Assembly (NCBI RefSeq): GCF_001905655.1
Contig: NZ_JMHT01000042.1
Coordinates: forward strand, 1 to 64,000
Source: Mycobacterium sp. ST-F2
GTDB taxonomy: Bacteria > Actinomycetota > Actinomycetes > Mycobacteriales > Mycobacteriaceae
DNA length: 64,000 nt
Direction of reading: 5' to 3'
Shown here: positions 36,101 to 45,375 of the stretch, one piece after another
How positions within the stretch are numbered: position 1 is the first letter of the stretch
How the letters are laid out: each line of letters opens with the position of its first letter
Translations under genes and position numbers: made by a program
Notes under the pieces: generated by a model
Databases searched by the model: none
Told to the model about the DNA's origin: nothing
The model's input: only the letters and a program-made list of their open reading frames with translations

Positions 36101-37221
36101 CCGATCGGCGCAGCCGCCAACCGACGCAACCGGGCCGTGGAGAAGTAATCCGCATACAGGGTGCGGGCGGCTTCGGGGACATCGGAGCGGTGCAGAAGAT
36201 CGCGGTCCTCGACCACGAACAGCACGATCAGCCGGTACGCGATGCGCAGCAGGGCACGTTGCAGGTCGCGGTCGGCATCGCTGGCCGCGGCCAGCGTCTC
36301 CCGCAGCGCGGTGTTGGCGGGGTGCGCGACGAACCCGGTTCCCAGTTCCTGCAACGCGGCCGCGACGCCGTGCTGCAAGTTCAGCAGCGCGCGGGCACCG
36401 TCGTCGATGGCGGTGGTGCGCCAGCGTTCCAGCCAGCAGTTGTCGAGTTTGGGTTCGGCCTGCTCAACCTCGGTGTCCCCCCCGGAATCCTCGTTGTCGG
36501 CAGCGGCTTTGGCCGCCTTGTCATCGAGGCGGGGCGCGAACCGGCTGGCGTGGACGCTCAGGAACAGAATGCGGAAGTCGGCGTAGAGCTGGTCGGTGAA
36601 GATCGCGTCGAGGTCGAACTCGACAAAGGACTGCCGGGTGAGGCTGGAGGCGTCGCGCAGCAGCCGCAGCAGATGGCCGTTGGAGACGACGGCCCACAGT
36701 GCGTGGTCTTCCCGGTTGAGATAGTCCTGCACCATGGCCTGCGGCGCCCGGGCGGTCACGCCAGTGGTCTTGGTGTCCAGGTCGACGCCGGCACCGATCA
36801 GGTGCAGCGGCACCCAGGCGGTGGCGTTCGCGGCGTCCGGCCAGGCTATGCGATGCGAGATCGGGAAGTGCGGAGCCTCGGTCTCGCCGAGGCCAGGCGG
36901 CACGGGCAGCCCGCCGCTGACGACATCGGGGCGGCCCCATCCAAGTTCGTACATCAGCGGCAGTAGCCACTTGTCCCGGGTGAGTTTAGTGGCGGCATCC
37001 CCCTCCGGTAGTCGCTCCAGGGCGGTGCGCCAGGCGCGGTGTGCGGCGAGCATCGCCTCCCAGGCGCGGGCGATGGCACCGTTGACCGCCATCCCCGGCG
37101 ACAGCTGATAGGCCTCGGCGGTCTGACCGGGCATCCGCAGTTCGTTGGCCCGCGGGATCGCCTCTGCGGGCAGCGCGGTGCCGACCGTGCGGACGGCTTT
37201 AAAGACATTCAGCGCGGTCAT
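33118..37221 (-). CDS. Eco57I-type N6-adenine DNA methyltransferase (DrmMI-like)
   Basis: A 1367-residue protein. SGSYYTPSDLIALVLDEAL near 492-510 and VVDPACGSGHFAVAAARRI (532-550) are the SAM-binding region; NPPW at 813-816 is the catalytic N6-adenine motif. The long N-terminus (1-480) has no separate endonuclease motif that I can see. The C-terminal half after NPPW should hold the target-recognition domain and is visibly AT-richer than the rest (33480-34780), suggesting exchange of specificity by recombination. Class 1 DISARM uses a methylase of this type beside DrmD, as here. It overlaps the SNF2 gene by 4 nt. Confidence 0.85.
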   Translation of the reverse strand: MTALNVFKAVRTVGTALPAEAIPRANELRMPGQTAEAYQLSPGMAVNGAIARAWEAMLAAHRAWRTALERLPEGDAATKLTRDKWLLPLMYELGWGRPDVVSGGLPVPPGLGETEAPHFPISHRIAWPDAANATAWVPLHLIGAGVDLDTKTTGVTARAPQAMVQDYLNREDHALWAVVSNGHLLRLLRDASSLTRQSFVEFDLDAIFTDQLYADFRILFLSVHASRFAPRLDDKAAKAAADNEDSGGDTEVEQAEPKLDNCWLERWRTTAIDDGARALLNLQHGVAAALQELGTGFVAHPANTALRETLAAASDADRDLQRALLRIAYRLIVLFVVEDRDLLHRSDVPEAARTLYADYFSTARLRRLAAAPIGGWHTDLWEAHQIVTDALAGDGLPTLGLSGLGASLYSRDALSILYGAKLPNRALLAAVRALAQIDDPVTGLPRPVDYRNLDSEELGGMYEGLLAYTPRYHADERAFTLDVATGNDRKKSGSYYTPSDLIALVLDEALDPLIDEAFREANPEQALLELTVVDPACGSGHFAVAAARRIASALATVRTGETEPTPGALRAATADVIERCVYGVDLNDLAIEITKVALWLEAFDADRPFPFLDAHFRVGNALLGTTPELLRHNIPDEAFKVLGDDDSEWTSLLKKRNKKERETDENQLSLSFGPETLNVETSQFTKAAHEADTGTVATVAALRARADAWRRLEADPDLIAAKLVADAWCAAFVQPKTGSTTSGQGITHATVRALSETPESVPDTIINQVNSLARQYRFFHWHLEFPGIFTVPDDGSADAGTGWTGGFSCVVGNPPWESLQLEDKQFFGNLGRTDIEKAANADARKKMIAKLADNDPELYQLYNSARRQSDATTHLVRAGRYPLTAQGKINTYSIFAETMRTVVSPDGIAGVITPTGLATDSNTASFFADTLSSHRLYAFYDFENEAKVFRDVHHAYRFAVTAITGVQRKVQRTKFAFLSRHLSDVPDKRFQLAAKEVLTLNPNTGTLPMFRSRKDADITLGIYSRHPVLIREGDPDGNPWGLSFSQGLFNMSSDSELFHSADDLAGATFDGWAYRRGGTNYVPLYEGKLLWHFDHRFSTYRGATAAQLRMQTLPRITDNEHDDPDLESLARYWVASKELADKVDGRWEAEWLLGWRDITGMEKVRTFVPAVLPLSAVGHVFPLVFPKDASRAPYLHGLWSSIVFDYISRQKLSGTHMTYSVIHQLATPAPGAFGEPAPWQPHDSLGEWLIPYVLELSCTSTRLQPYAKDLGDNGAPFRWQPPRRAQLRADLDACFLHVYGLSRDEAEHVLDSFPIVRKYDERDFGEFRTKRLVLEAYDRMAEAIANGGKGWKPLAYPPAGHGPRHPG

Positions 37222-40085
37222 CGGGCACCCGCTTCCGGCAGGAAAACGTAGATGCCGAGGACATCGGCGGGGGGCAGGAACCGCACCGTCGGTGCGCGGC
37301 CGCCGGCCTTGGAGGCGCTGCGTACCGCCTGATGTTCGGACACCAAATCCTTCGCCGCGTCTCTACCGGTCATGGTGAGGTGCTCGGTAAGTGCGTCCAG
37401 GCGGCCCAGTGCGCGACCCAATTGCATTCGGGCCAGCGAATCATCCACGTTTCCCGACGGTTTCAGTGTCAAGAGCGTGTCGACGTCGGCCTGCGGCAAC
37501 CAGGTGAGGGTTTCCCCGGTCGCGGTGAACGCCAGGAACTTGGCTTCCTCGGCGACCTGGGTGACGGTGGTGGCCGAGCCTGAGATGGTGATCTCCAGCC
37601 GGTGGCGCACCATTAGCAGCGTCGTCACCTTGTCGACGTCGCGGGTCCGCATCACCCCGGCGCGGCGCGCGGGCCGGGCTGCCGGGTCGAGCCGGGAGTC
37701 AAGCGCGGCGTCGAGGACGTAGCGCGACAGGGCATCCACCGTGGTGTCGGTTCGGGTCAGCACGCTGTGCCCGGTCGGTACCGGCAGTGAGCGGTGGAAG
37801 TGCAACCGACCACGCTTTGCCGGTGGGAGCTGGTCGCGCACCGCGGCGGGCAGGGTGTCGATCACGGCGGTGAACCCGTCGCCGGTGTCGCTGACTGGAG
37901 CCCCCAAGAGAGACAGCGCGGTGCGGGTGAAGGTTTCAACGTCAGCTGGCCCGCCCAGAGCGCGTCGCACCTCAGTCAGAGCCTGTTCGACGGTGTCGGG
38001 TTTGAGGCCGGCTTGGCGGAACCGCGAACGCGAGACTTTCTCCCGTTCGGCGGCGTTGGTCCATGCGACCTCGACCTGATCGGCCAGCGACTTGGAGGTG
38101 GCCGCGCCGAAGTCCAGGGTGAGCTGTTCGGCTTCCTTGCCGCGCAACAGCAGCGACTCCCAGATCGCCTTCATCACGGTGGTGGAATCGACAGGAATCG
38201 GCACCGCGACACCGATGCTGCGCTTGATGTTCTCGTGGCGGCGGATGAGGACCTCCAGCACCAGGCCGTCGATGCCGTTGTCCTCGCCGTAGTAGGTCAC
38301 CGTGCGCACCGTGGGGGCCTGCTGGCCGAACCGGTCGACGCGGCCTTCACGTTGCTCGTGCCGCGTCGGGTTCCACGCCAGGTCGTAGTGCACAACTGCG
38401 GTGAAGCCGTCCTGCAGGTTGATCCCCTCCGACAGACAGTCGGTCGCGATAAGCAGGCGGGGGCCGCCGTGGGCGCTGAGGGTCTCTACGCGGGCTTCAC
38501 GCTCCTCGGGTGGCAGCGTCCCGGTCACGGCGTCGATCTTGAGGTCCTTGACCTTCGATAGAGCCGATCCCAGATGCTCGGCGAGGTAGTCGGCGGTAGG
38601 GATGTAGCGGCAGAAGACGATGGGGTGGTAGCCCTGGTCGAGCAGTTCCTTCAACAGCGGGATGAGGCGTTTCAGCTTCGCGTCGGAGCGCGGACCCTTC
38701 AGGGCCGCCGCTTGTGCCCCCAACTCGCGGAGCCGCTTTCGTGCCTTGGTGTCGGTGTCGTCGCCCTCGCCGGTGTCGGCGCCGACGGTGACGTCCTCGG
38801 CTTCCAGCGTGTCGTCGAGGTCGGTGTCGAGCACGCGCGGTTCGGCATAGGTGTCCACCTCGTTCTGGTCGTCGGCGGCGGCAACCGCGGAGCGGTTGAG
38901 CATCGTCTGCTCGGCCGCGGCCGGGCTGGATGCTAGGCAGCGCAGCAGCGCGATCGCCGACCACCAGCGGACCCGTTGGCGCACGGCGCTGAGCTTGGGG
39001 TCGGTGACCTGTTCGCGGACGTAGTCCATCACGTCGTCAAACAGTTGGCGGTATCCGGCGGTGAGTTTGTAGGCGGTTTCGGTGGTTTCGCGGTCCGGGA
39101 ACGGGGTGTCCTCGTTGAGGTATTCGCGGATGTCGGCGCGCTGGCGCTGGATCATGTACTTGGCGAGCAGCTTGCGGTCGTCTTCGCGGTCGCGCCCGGA
39201 CAAGTCGGCGGGTAGGTCGCCAAGCCCGTCGTCGAGCAGTCCGATCAGCGACTGCCAGGCTGTGTCATCGCCGCTGTGCGGCGTCGCGGTCAGCAGCACC
39301 AGGTGCCGATCCTTGTTGTCGGCAAGTTTGCGCAGCAGGGCGTAGCGCAGGTGGGCCTGGCTTGATGTGCCGACCCCCGCCGCCGCCACGCAGGTGTGGG
39401 CTTCGTCGACGATCACCAATTCCGGGCAGTGCAAGGCGAACTCGTCGCGCCGGGTTTTCTGTTTGATGAAGTCGGTGGAGATCACCAGATGGGGGTGATG
39501 CTGGTAGAGGTTGGAGCCGAACGGGACGCTGCGCATCAGCCGGTTGACCGTGGACGGCAGCAGCAGTTGGGCGTCGATGCCGAACTTGTGCCGCAGCTCG
39601 CTTTGCCATTGCGGGGCCAGCTGGGGGGAGCACAGTACTGCCAGGCGCTGGGTTTCGCCGGTGGCCAGCAGCTCGGCGGCGATCAGTCCGGCCTCGACCG
39701 TCTTGCCGATGCCGACGCCGTCAGCGATCAACAGCCGGGTGACGTCCTGGTTGGCGGACATCATCAGCGGAACCAGCTGGTAGTTGCGCGGTGTCACGGC
39801 CAGGCGCGCAAACGACCGGAACGGGCCGCCGCTGGCACTGAAGGAGAGCCTGAGCGCATCGCGTAACAGGCGGGCCCGGCTGGCGTCGCCACGGTCATCG
39901 ACGGTGGGCGGTTCGAAGGTGGCGGCGGCGAAGTCATCGATGTCCGGCAGCAGGACGGTGGTTTCGTGCTCGTGGCCGCCGAGGGGGCGCACCAGCAGCG
40001 TGCCGTCGGGGGAGCCGGGCAGCACCAGCCAGTCCCGGCCGCGGGCGTTGACCAGGCTGCCGGCCGGGTAGTCGAGAGTCGTCAT
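37218..40085 (-). CDS. SNF2-like SF2 helicase (DrmD-like)
   Basis: A 955-residue SF2 ATPase. Q-motif region NYQLVPL at 101-107, Walker A DGVGIGKT at 122-129, DEAH at 227-230, LLTATPHSGDD (motif III), then an acidic insert around 420-460 and the helicase C domain with LIATDCLSEGINLQ and EQREGRVDRFGQ (motifs V-VI). This architecture is that of DrmD in class 1 DISARM and of SNF2-like translocases in other phage-restriction loci. 4-nt overlaps on both sides place it tightly between the DUF1998 helicase and the methylase. Confidence 0.85.
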   Translation of the reverse strand: MTTLDYPAGSLVNARGRDWLVLPGSPDGTLLVRPLGGHEHETTVLLPDIDDFAAATFEPPTVDDRGDASRARLLRDALRLSFSASGGPFRSFARLAVTPRNYQLVPLMMSANQDVTRLLIADGVGIGKTVEAGLIAAELLATGETQRLAVLCSPQLAPQWQSELRHKFGIDAQLLLPSTVNRLMRSVPFGSNLYQHHPHLVISTDFIKQKTRRDEFALHCPELVIVDEAHTCVAAAGVGTSSQAHLRYALLRKLADNKDRHLVLLTATPHSGDDTAWQSLIGLLDDGLGDLPADLSGRDREDDRKLLAKYMIQRQRADIREYLNEDTPFPDRETTETAYKLTAGYRQLFDDVMDYVREQVTDPKLSAVRQRVRWWSAIALLRCLASSPAAAEQTMLNRSAVAAADDQNEVDTYAEPRVLDTDLDDTLEAEDVTVGADTGEGDDTDTKARKRLRELGAQAAALKGPRSDAKLKRLIPLLKELLDQGYHPIVFCRYIPTADYLAEHLGSALSKVKDLKIDAVTGTLPPEEREARVETLSAHGGPRLLIATDCLSEGINLQDGFTAVVHYDLAWNPTRHEQREGRVDRFGQQAPTVRTVTYYGEDNGIDGLVLEVLIRRHENIKRSIGVAVPIPVDSTTVMKAIWESLLLRGKEAEQLTLDFGAATSKSLADQVEVAWTNAAEREKVSRSRFRQAGLKPDTVEQALTEVRRALGGPADVETFTRTALSLLGAPVSDTGDGFTAVIDTLPAAVRDQLPPAKRGRLHFHRSLPVPTGHSVLTRTDTTVDALSRYVLDAALDSRLDPAARPARRAGVMRTRDVDKVTTLLMVRHRLEITISGSATTVTQVAEEAKFLAFTATGETLTWLPQADVDTLLTLKPSGNVDDSLARMQLGRALGRLDALTEHLTMTGRDAAKDLVSEHQAVRSASKAGGRAPTVRFLPPADVLGIYVFLPEAGAR

Positions 40086-43000
40086 GCGCTGGCCTTGGCT
40101 TCGCCGAAGACGCCGCTATGTTCGGCGATCGTGTTGAGCCAGCCGGTGTCGGCGTCCTGGTAGGGGAATCGCAGCACCAGCCAGCCGGCCTCGTCTTCGA
40201 GCTTCATGCGTGCCTGTTCGTCCTTCTCCTGCTGATGGGCTGCGTCATGGTGGGGGCCGTCGACAAAGATGGCGACGTCCATACCATCGACGTGGTAGGC
40301 GAAATCGGGCCGGACATAGAAGCCCGTAACGATCTGTTGGGCGTCGTCGGGCAGTCGGTAGCCGTGCTGCACAAGCAATGTCAGGAACTTTTTCTCCAGT
40401 TCGCTGTCGCAGGCCTCCTGCAGGCGCTCGAGTTGAGTGTCCGGGGCTTCGCCGCCGGCGCCGACGGCGACGCTCGACGCGGCGAGCCGTTTGAGCAGAT
40501 CCAGGACGCAGTGTCGGTCCAGGTGCTGGTGGTCCCACTGGTTGCTGTAGGACAGCAGGCAGTCGTAGCACGCTTGTGCGCAGTCTTCGGTCGCGTGTGG
40601 GGCATGTTTGACGTCTTCACCGGTGTCGGGGTCGAAGTGCATAATTTCCAATGCTTTTCGTGCCACCTGCGTGAGTTGTCCATCCTCTGTTGCCAGGCGC
40701 CGCAACACGCCAGCACCACCTTCGGCGGCTTCGAAGAACAACAGCCGCGACCAGGCGTCGTCTCCGGTGTTGGAAGGCAGGGCCTCGACCGCGAGTTCGG
40801 AGCCCTCCAACTGGTAGACGGCTTCGATTCCGCGCTTGAGGGCATACATCGCGGCCATCCGCTGGTCGGTGCCGATCGATGGGTCCAGGTGCAGCAGCAG
40901 CGCGTTGCGGTGGTCCTCCACATACGGGATCACCCGCTGATACCGCGGTGCCTCACCGTGCACGTTCTTGGCCAGGTCGGATTCCTTGCACCAGCGGCCT
41001 TCGACGGTGTCCAGCACGTAGCCACGGACATCCTTGTCCTTGCGGCGGCGCAGGCCAACATTCATCCGGCGAATCAGCGCGGTGTCGCCGTAGGTCATGG
41101 TGCCCAGGTCGTGCCCGTCCTCGGTGATGGTGCTGGTGAGTTGTCCGGCCCGAACCCCGTGCGGCACAAAGCGAATGGTCGTCACGATCTCGTGCCCGGC
41201 GCGCTGGCGTTCCTCTTCATCGGCGCTGATGCGGTCACGGCGGCGGGTCTTGACCGACAGCAACCGCATCAGGTTGCCCATGGTGCTCTCGATACCGAAT
41301 GGGCTGCCGCAGTGCTGGCAGAGGTCCGGCTCGGTGGATTCGTGCAGGTACCCGCAGGCGCCGCAGCGTTTGATTTCGCTGATGTGCACGCCGGTGCCGT
41401 CTTCGCGGGCGGGCAGGCTGACCCGGTTGACCTCATACCGTGCGCCTTCGTGGTAGATGAACGCACCGGGCCCGAACTCGCTGATCGCCATGAACCGTGG
41501 GCGCTGGATGAAATCTCCCTCCCCGCCACTGCGGGTACGGCGTTCGGCCGGAATGAACGCCGACAGCGGGAGTCGCGGGAAGGAGTAGCCGGGCAGGAAG
41601 CCTTCCGACGCGAAATAGCGATAGGTGTAGAAGTCGCCCTGCAGCACGTCGTCGACCTGGCCCTTGAGCAGGTCGAGAGCGGCACGTGCCTCCGAAATAC
41701 GCCCCCGCGCACGCTGTTTGGAGGCTTCCGACGCGCCGATGGTCTTCAGGGTCTGGTTCGCCTGGTCGAGCTCGTTCTGGGCTTCGTTGTACAGGCCCCG
41801 CCAGCGCGCGGCGGCGTTATTGAACCGGGCCGTCGCCTTGTCGACCGTGTCGGTGACCCAGGTTTCGGTCCACCACGGGGCGCTGGTGACCTCGGTGGCG
41901 GCCTCCAACACCGCGGTGATGGCGGTGATCGCCTCGGCGCGGCTGGATTTCGATTCGATGGTCGCGAGCACCTCGGCGCGCATCGGTTGTCCCGGTTGGT
42001 CGATCTCCAACAGGTCGACCATGCTGGCTTTGAGGTCCAGGCCGCATTTCACCAGCCAGATCGAGTGGGCGTGGGCGCGTACCAGATCCTGGTTGCCAAG
42101 CTCCAGCCGCGGCGGTGCGACCGCTCCGGCGACCATGTCCTGACTGCGCCGGAAGTAGTAGGCGTCGTGCGCGTTGCCGGTGGCGCAGTAGGTCAGGGCG
42201 ATGGCCGGCTGACCGGACCGGCCGGCTCGTCCGGAACGCTGTGCATAGTTGGCCGGGGTGGGCGGAACATTGCGCATGCCAACCACATTGAGACTCTTGA
42301 TGTCGACGCCGAGTTCCATCGTGGGGGAGCAGTACAGCACCGGAAGCCGGGCGTCGCCGAATTCTTCTTCGCGCTTCTGGCGTTTCGACGGCTCGACCTG
42401 CGCGGTGTGTTCACGGGCCTCCAAGTCGAGGAGTGATTTGGCGGTCTCGGCATAGAGGGATTTGAAGTACGGGTTGACGCGGCCTTCGGTCTGATTGCTG
42501 CGGATGGGGTCCGGCGCCCGGTGCTTACCGTCGCCGGGAACCCAGGCGATGAGATCAGCGCGCAGCTGGTAGCCGGTTGGCCGCTTGGGCACGGCGATGC
42601 GCACCAGAATGCCTGCCTTCGCCATGACCTCCATCAGGTGCTCGATGATCACCTGGGCGTCGGCGGTCTTCAGCGCATGCTGAAACACGGGGAAACGATT
42701 GGGACGGCGCAGCCAGCGCCCGAACGCACCCAAGCCAGACAGGTGCAGATCCGCTCCGATCCCAGCCACGTTCTTGGGACGGCCGCCAGGGTAGGCCAGA
42801 CCGCTGTATGTCCCGGCTTCATCAGAGATGGCCCACGGGTCTTTCAGCCATTCCCGGCTGGCCCTGCGGACGGCGTCGAACTTCTCGTCGGTGAGGAACT
42901 CGGTGTCGATGCACAGGTTTCGGCGCAGTTCGTCGAGGAGGACATGCATCACCTCGCGTCGTGTCTCGGTGCCAGCGCCTGCCAAGGGTTCTCCGCAGCT

Positions 43001-45217
43001 TGCCCATTTGTCGTCGTTGGCGGCAAGCTCGTCCACCCCCTCGTAGGCCAGGCGTAGCTGCCCGGTCTGCTCCAGGTTGGGCATGGTGATGCGCCAGCCG
43101 CGCTTGAGGTCGGCCCACAATCGGTAGGTCACGACATCGCGCAGCGCCCGGGTGATCTTCTTACGGGGGATGGGTTCGTCGGCGGTTTCCTCGTCGCGGG
43201 CGAAAAATTTCAACCCCTTGCCGCTGAGGGCTTTGACGACTTCGGGTCCAAGGTTCTCATCGGTAAGGGGTTCGCCCTCGCGCTCCTCGTGGTCGGCGGC
43301 CGCGCGGAAGAGAGCGGAGCGAATCATCCCGACCAACACAAAGTCGTTGAAGTGACCGGCCTGCAGGCTCGCGTCCTGGCGATTGTCACTGAACGCCAAG
43401 AACTTTTGCGCTTCGTCATCGAGATCGTCTTCAGTGCGCAGAGTCCGCACGACAGATTGGGACAGCACCGTCACGGCACTGGCGCGGCCCTCGGTGCCGA
43501 GGCTGGCCACCCGGGAGAATTGCGACTGGCGGGTACTTTCGTAACTGGTCTTGCAGGATGGGCAAAATTCGAGGCGCTCGAAGAACGCCACCGGCATCCC
43601 GTCGTCGGTGATGGTGCCGAACTCGTCGACACGTAATGAGTTGGGCAACTTGGGAACCCGGGCTTTGTCCAGCACCTGGCCCGACCCGTTGGATACCACC
43701 CAATCCTCCGGCACCAGATCGAGCAGGGCCGGATCACTCGGGTCCGGCCACGGCTCCTTGGTCAGGAACAACAGGCCTTCAGCGTCGGGGTGCTCGACCA
43801 AATCGGAGTTGGGGATACGGGGGCTGAAGTTCTCACCGCCGCGCTCCAGGTTCACGACCAGGAACTCCTGACCGCACTCGCGGCAGAACGCCAGTGGGAA
43901 CAGGGGTTGACCCAATGGGCGGTTGGGCGCGCTGCGCTGATACTGCGTGGTGAGGTATCGCTTCTCGGGGGGCTCCAGCGTGGTGTAGACGGTGTCGCCT
44001 TTACCGATGAACTGATGCAGCTTGAACGCGAACAGCGCGCGGCCCTGCGGATCGCGCGCGCGGGAACCTGCAAGCAGCAACTCCTGCAACTTCTGCTCGC
44101 AGGCAGTTTGGTCTACCCCTGTTTCGGTGTGCAGTTTCTTGGCCGCGTCTTTGAGCTTTGACGGTGGGCGTCGTGCGAGCTTGCCCTCGTCGTCGGTGTG
44201 CAGGCCGAAATGGTGTTCGGTCCAGACGGCCAGGGGGTCGCACTGCAGTGCTTGCCAGTCCGTCGGCGCCGATTCGGCCAGGCGGGCCGTGAGCGCGGCG
44301 GGGTCTGTGTCGCCGGTGGTCGCGCGGCGGAGGGTTTCCCCGACAATGTTGGCGGCCGGGATCGGGACACCGAAGATTCTGGTTGCCAACTCGGCGACTT
44401 GCTGGCGCTGCTCGGCTTTGGTGCCCGGGCCGGCGAGTGTCGCACTGGTGCCGATGCACTGGATGTCGTTCGATGTGACGGCGCTGCGCAGTCGGCGGAC
44501 CAGCATCGCTACGTCGGCGCCCTGGCGGCCGCGGTAGGTGTGTAGCTCGTCGAGAACCAGAAATGACAGGTTCGCCGCGCTGCTGATGAGGTTCTTGCGC
44601 TCCTTCGGGCGGGTGAGCATCAGTTCCAACATGACGTAGTTGGTCAGCAGGATGTCCGGGGGAGAAGCAAGCGTCTTCTCACGCTCTTCCCTGTTCTCCT
44701 GGCCGGTGTACCGGGCGAAGCTGACTTTGGGGTTCGTCTTGCCCAGGAACTTCTCCAGCTCATTGCGCTGGCTGTTGGCCAGGGCGTTCATCGGATAGAC
44801 GATGATGGCCCGCACGCCTTTGCCGGAGCCCTCGCACAGCACCCGATCGACGATCGGAACGATGTAGGACATGGACTTGCCCGACCCGGTTCCGGTGGTC
44901 AGCACGTAGGACTCGCGGCGGTTGGCGATCTCGAAGGCGTCGGTCTGATGGCGGTGGAAGGCGATCTCGTTGCCGGCCGGGTCACGGAAGATGTTGGACG
45001 ACTCGGGGTCGAGAACACCCTTCCCAGCCAGTTCGCTGACCGTACCGCCGGACTCGAACGCCGGATTCAGGGCGAGCCAGGGTTCCGGCCAGAGCAGGCC
45101 GTCGGCGATCTCCTTTTCGACCTTGCTGCGGATTTGGCCGTCCTTGATCTCCAGGAAGCCCTTGACGAAGTTCTCGTAATCGCCCAACACCTCGTGCAGG
45201 ACACCGAACGCGTCCAT
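40082..45217 (-). CDS. MrfA-type SF2 helicase with DUF1998 and C-terminal nuclease-like domain
   Basis: A 1711-residue protein, first gene of the operon, with GGAAAGG before its ATG. Walker A TGTGSGKS at 108-115 and DELH at 223-226 open the helicase; QRSGRAGRSGQ is motif VI. Zinc-type clusters appear: CRECGQEF, FCPSCKTSYE, CGACGYLHESTEPDLCQHCG, and the MrfA-like set DCAQACYDCLLSYSNQ. The last 110 residues, from LERLQEACDSELEKKFLTLL, look like a DUF559/Vsr-like PD-(D/E)XK nuclease: RPDFAYHVDGMDVAIFVDGP, then HHD and LVLRFPYQD. In DISARM the helicase (DrmA) and DUF1998 protein (DrmB) are separate; here the equivalents are one chain with a nuclease added. Confidence 0.85.
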   Translation of the reverse strand: MDAFGVLHEVLGDYENFVKGFLEIKDGQIRSKVEKEIADGLLWPEPWLALNPAFESGGTVSELAGKGVLDPESSNIFRDPAGNEIAFHRHQTDAFEIANRRESYVLTTGTGSGKSMSYIVPIVDRVLCEGSGKGVRAIIVYPMNALANSQRNELEKFLGKTNPKVSFARYTGQENREEREKTLASPPDILLTNYVMLELMLTRPKERKNLISSAANLSFLVLDELHTYRGRQGADVAMLVRRLRSAVTSNDIQCIGTSATLAGPGTKAEQRQQVAELATRIFGVPIPAANIVGETLRRATTGDTDPAALTARLAESAPTDWQALQCDPLAVWTEHHFGLHTDDEGKLARRPPSKLKDAAKKLHTETGVDQTACEQKLQELLLAGSRARDPQGRALFAFKLHQFIGKGDTVYTTLEPPEKRYLTTQYQRSAPNRPLGQPLFPLAFCRECGQEFLVVNLERGGENFSPRIPNSDLVEHPDAEGLLFLTKEPWPDPSDPALLDLVPEDWVVSNGSGQVLDKARVPKLPNSLRVDEFGTITDDGMPVAFFERLEFCPSCKTSYESTRQSQFSRVASLGTEGRASAVTVLSQSVVRTLRTEDDLDDEAQKFLAFSDNRQDASLQAGHFNDFVLVGMIRSALFRAAADHEEREGEPLTDENLGPEVVKALSGKGLKFFARDEETADEPIPRKKITRALRDVVTYRLWADLKRGWRITMPNLEQTGQLRLAYEGVDELAANDDKWASCGEPLAGAGTETRREVMHVLLDELRRNLCIDTEFLTDEKFDAVRRASREWLKDPWAISDEAGTYSGLAYPGGRPKNVAGIGADLHLSGLGAFGRWLRRPNRFPVFQHALKTADAQVIIEHLMEVMAKAGILVRIAVPKRPTGYQLRADLIAWVPGDGKHRAPDPIRSNQTEGRVNPYFKSLYAETAKSLLDLEAREHTAQVEPSKRQKREEEFGDARLPVLYCSPTMELGVDIKSLNVVGMRNVPPTPANYAQRSGRAGRSGQPAIALTYCATGNAHDAYYFRRSQDMVAGAVAPPRLELGNQDLVRAHAHSIWLVKCGLDLKASMVDLLEIDQPGQPMRAEVLATIESKSSRAEAITAITAVLEAATEVTSAPWWTETWVTDTVDKATARFNNAAARWRGLYNEAQNELDQANQTLKTIGASEASKQRARGRISEARAALDLLKGQVDDVLQGDFYTYRYFASEGFLPGYSFPRLPLSAFIPAERRTRSGGEGDFIQRPRFMAISEFGPGAFIYHEGARYEVNRVSLPAREDGTGVHISEIKRCGACGYLHESTEPDLCQHCGSPFGIESTMGNLMRLLSVKTRRRDRISADEEERQRAGHEIVTTIRFVPHGVRAGQLTSTITEDGHDLGTMTYGDTALIRRMNVGLRRRKDKDVRGYVLDTVEGRWCKESDLAKNVHGEAPRYQRVIPYVEDHRNALLLHLDPSIGTDQRMAAMYALKRGIEAVYQLEGSELAVEALPSNTGDDAWSRLLFFEAAEGGAGVLRRLATEDGQLTQVARKALEIMHFDPDTGEDVKHAPHATEDCAQACYDCLLSYSNQWDHQHLDRHCVLDLLKRLAASSVAVGAGGEAPDTQLERLQEACDSELEKKFLTLLVQHGYRLPDDAQQIVTGFYVRPDFAYHVDGMDVAIFVDGPHHDAAHQQEKDEQARMKLEDEAGWLVLRFPYQDADTGWLNTIAEHSGVFGEAKASA

Positions 45218-45258
45218 ACGGCGCCCCTTTCCTAGACGTCAAGCACCAAACGAAGCTG

Positions 45259-45264
45259 ACCTTA
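45259..45264 (-). promoter_or_regulatory. Candidate -10 box of the seven-gene defence operon
   Basis: On the minus strand TAAGGT (complement of ACCTTA at 45259-45264) fits TANNNT and lies 41 nt before the first ATG of the operon, giving a leader of about 35 nt with a GGAAAGG ribosome site (45232-45226). No clear -35 is seen. It shares the 184-bp divergent gap with the AbiEi-like gene. Confidence 0.4.
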
Positions 45265-45375
45265 CTTTGCGGGGCCGACAGTGCGGGGGATTGTCACGCT
45301 GCCGGTTGGCCAGTTTGTGCGAGCATCGATCCTTCGCTAGTCATGTGTGGTAAGTCTTTGGTTTGTGTGCCGAAA

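Noticed and set aside
40118..42436. 772-codon open frame on the plus strand opposite the DUF1998 helicase
   Set aside because: Antisense shadow; the minus-strand frame has clear helicase motifs and zinc clusters.
28633..45217. Plain class 1 DISARM
   Set aside because: No separate DrmA, DrmB or DrmC; four extra genes of other families. Called DISARM-like only.
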